Shown here in pieces: positions 63,891 through 64,000 of a DNA stretch of 64,000 nt (its first letter is position 1; every line of letters begins with the position of its first letter). Source of the stretch: UBA4782 sp034429195 (GTDB lineage Bacteria; Chloroflexota; Anaerolineae; Anaerolineales; Anaerolineaceae); contig DAOUGQ010000006.1 of the NCBI GenBank assembly GCA_034429195.1, positions 95,436-159,435 of the forward strand, read 5' to 3'. The notes under the pieces are model-generated. The model made no database searches, was not told the DNA's origin, and saw only the letters and a list, made by a program, of their open reading frames with translations. Both the position numbers and the translations under genes were made by a program.

Positions 63891-64000
63891 ATGGCGAAGC
63901 AGAAATTTGAGAGGACAAAGCCACATCTGAATATTGGGACCATGGGACATATTGACCATGGAAAAACGACCCTGACCGCAGCAATCACGAAGTATTGCGG
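63891..64000 (+). CDS. tuf: Elongation factor Tu (5' partial)
   Basis: First 36 codons of EF-Tu up to the right edge. MAKQKFERTKPHLNIGTMGH, then IDHGKTTLTAAI, is the canonical N-terminus with the P-loop GHIDHGKT. AGGAGAAGG precedes the ATG at 6 nt. The gene continues beyond the window. Confidence 0.97.
   Translation, partial: MAKQKFERTKPHLNIGTMGHIDHGKTTLTAAITKYC

Overview
This 64 kb window looks like a chromosomal segment from a member of the Chloroflexota, most likely class Anaerolineae. That is an inference from gene content: many secreted or membrane proteins with Thr-Pro-rich linkers, double-LysM and zinc-ribbon membrane proteins, an Agl23-type (TIGR03663-like) glycosyltransferase fused to NHL repeats, a GH57/DUF3536 glycosidase, ClpC and an L,D-transpeptidase. 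No phage structural genes, insertion sequences or CRISPR arrays were seen. Base composition appears moderately AT-leaning (not computed).

Layout. 1-0.8 kb: the end of tatC, then tatA and a tatB-like gene. 0.8-4.9 kb (minus): a secreted protein, then an ftsZ operon with two tiny proteins and a TIM-barrel-like protein. 5-10.8 kb: a Rossmann-fold reductase/epimerase coupled to a GH57 glycosidase, converging on a very large GH13 protein. 10.9-21.4 kb: thiolase, AlkZ-related protein, cyclase/aminotransferase/thioredoxin reductase, YgiQ, LysM protein, HemW and L,D-transpeptidase. 21.5-23.3 kb: a two-gene restriction-modification system. 23.3-27.2 kb: a patatin lipase, zinc-ribbon and lipoprotein genes, and an intact tRNA-Pro(GGG) with two partial copies of its 3' end nearby. 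27.3-32.7 kb: the most striking locus (below). 32.9-45.3 kb: ligA-rlmI, an NSS transporter with a leader that looks like an attenuator, a beta-lactamase-fold protein, an Agl23-NHL protein, a holin-like protein and a GNAT protein. 45.5-52.1 kb: clpC, a cNMP/PH-domain protein, def-recF and rsmG. 52.3-56.6 kb: an attenuator-like leader, a recombinase-like protein with no catalytic serine, two MFS transporters and a phosphoesterase. 56.7-64 kb: rpoB, then rpsL-rpsG-fusA-tuf, without rpoC.

The main candidate for an undescribed system is the five-gene minus-strand operon at 32745-27255. A small TM zinc-ribbon protein is followed by a signal-peptide-bearing membrane protein ending in a (Cys-Ala)n tail. 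Next come a radical SAM/SPASM enzyme with a PqqD/RRE-like N-terminal region, a paralogue of that enzyme in which every Fe-S ligand cysteine has been lost, and a SAM methyltransferase. The parsimonious reading is a RiPP-like modification system acting on the Cys-Ala tail of a membrane protein, with a catalytically dead radical-SAM partner as scaffold.

Two regulatory themes recur. Several genes have a -10 box (TATAAT, TATACT or TAAAAT) ending 7-8 nt before the start codon, with no Shine-Dalgarno, which predicts leaderless mRNAs (5004, 19199, 21420 minus, 21528, 47968, 52148 minus). Two transport loci have upstream small ORFs followed by intrinsic terminators (37.7 kb minus, 52.4 kb plus), consistent with attenuation.
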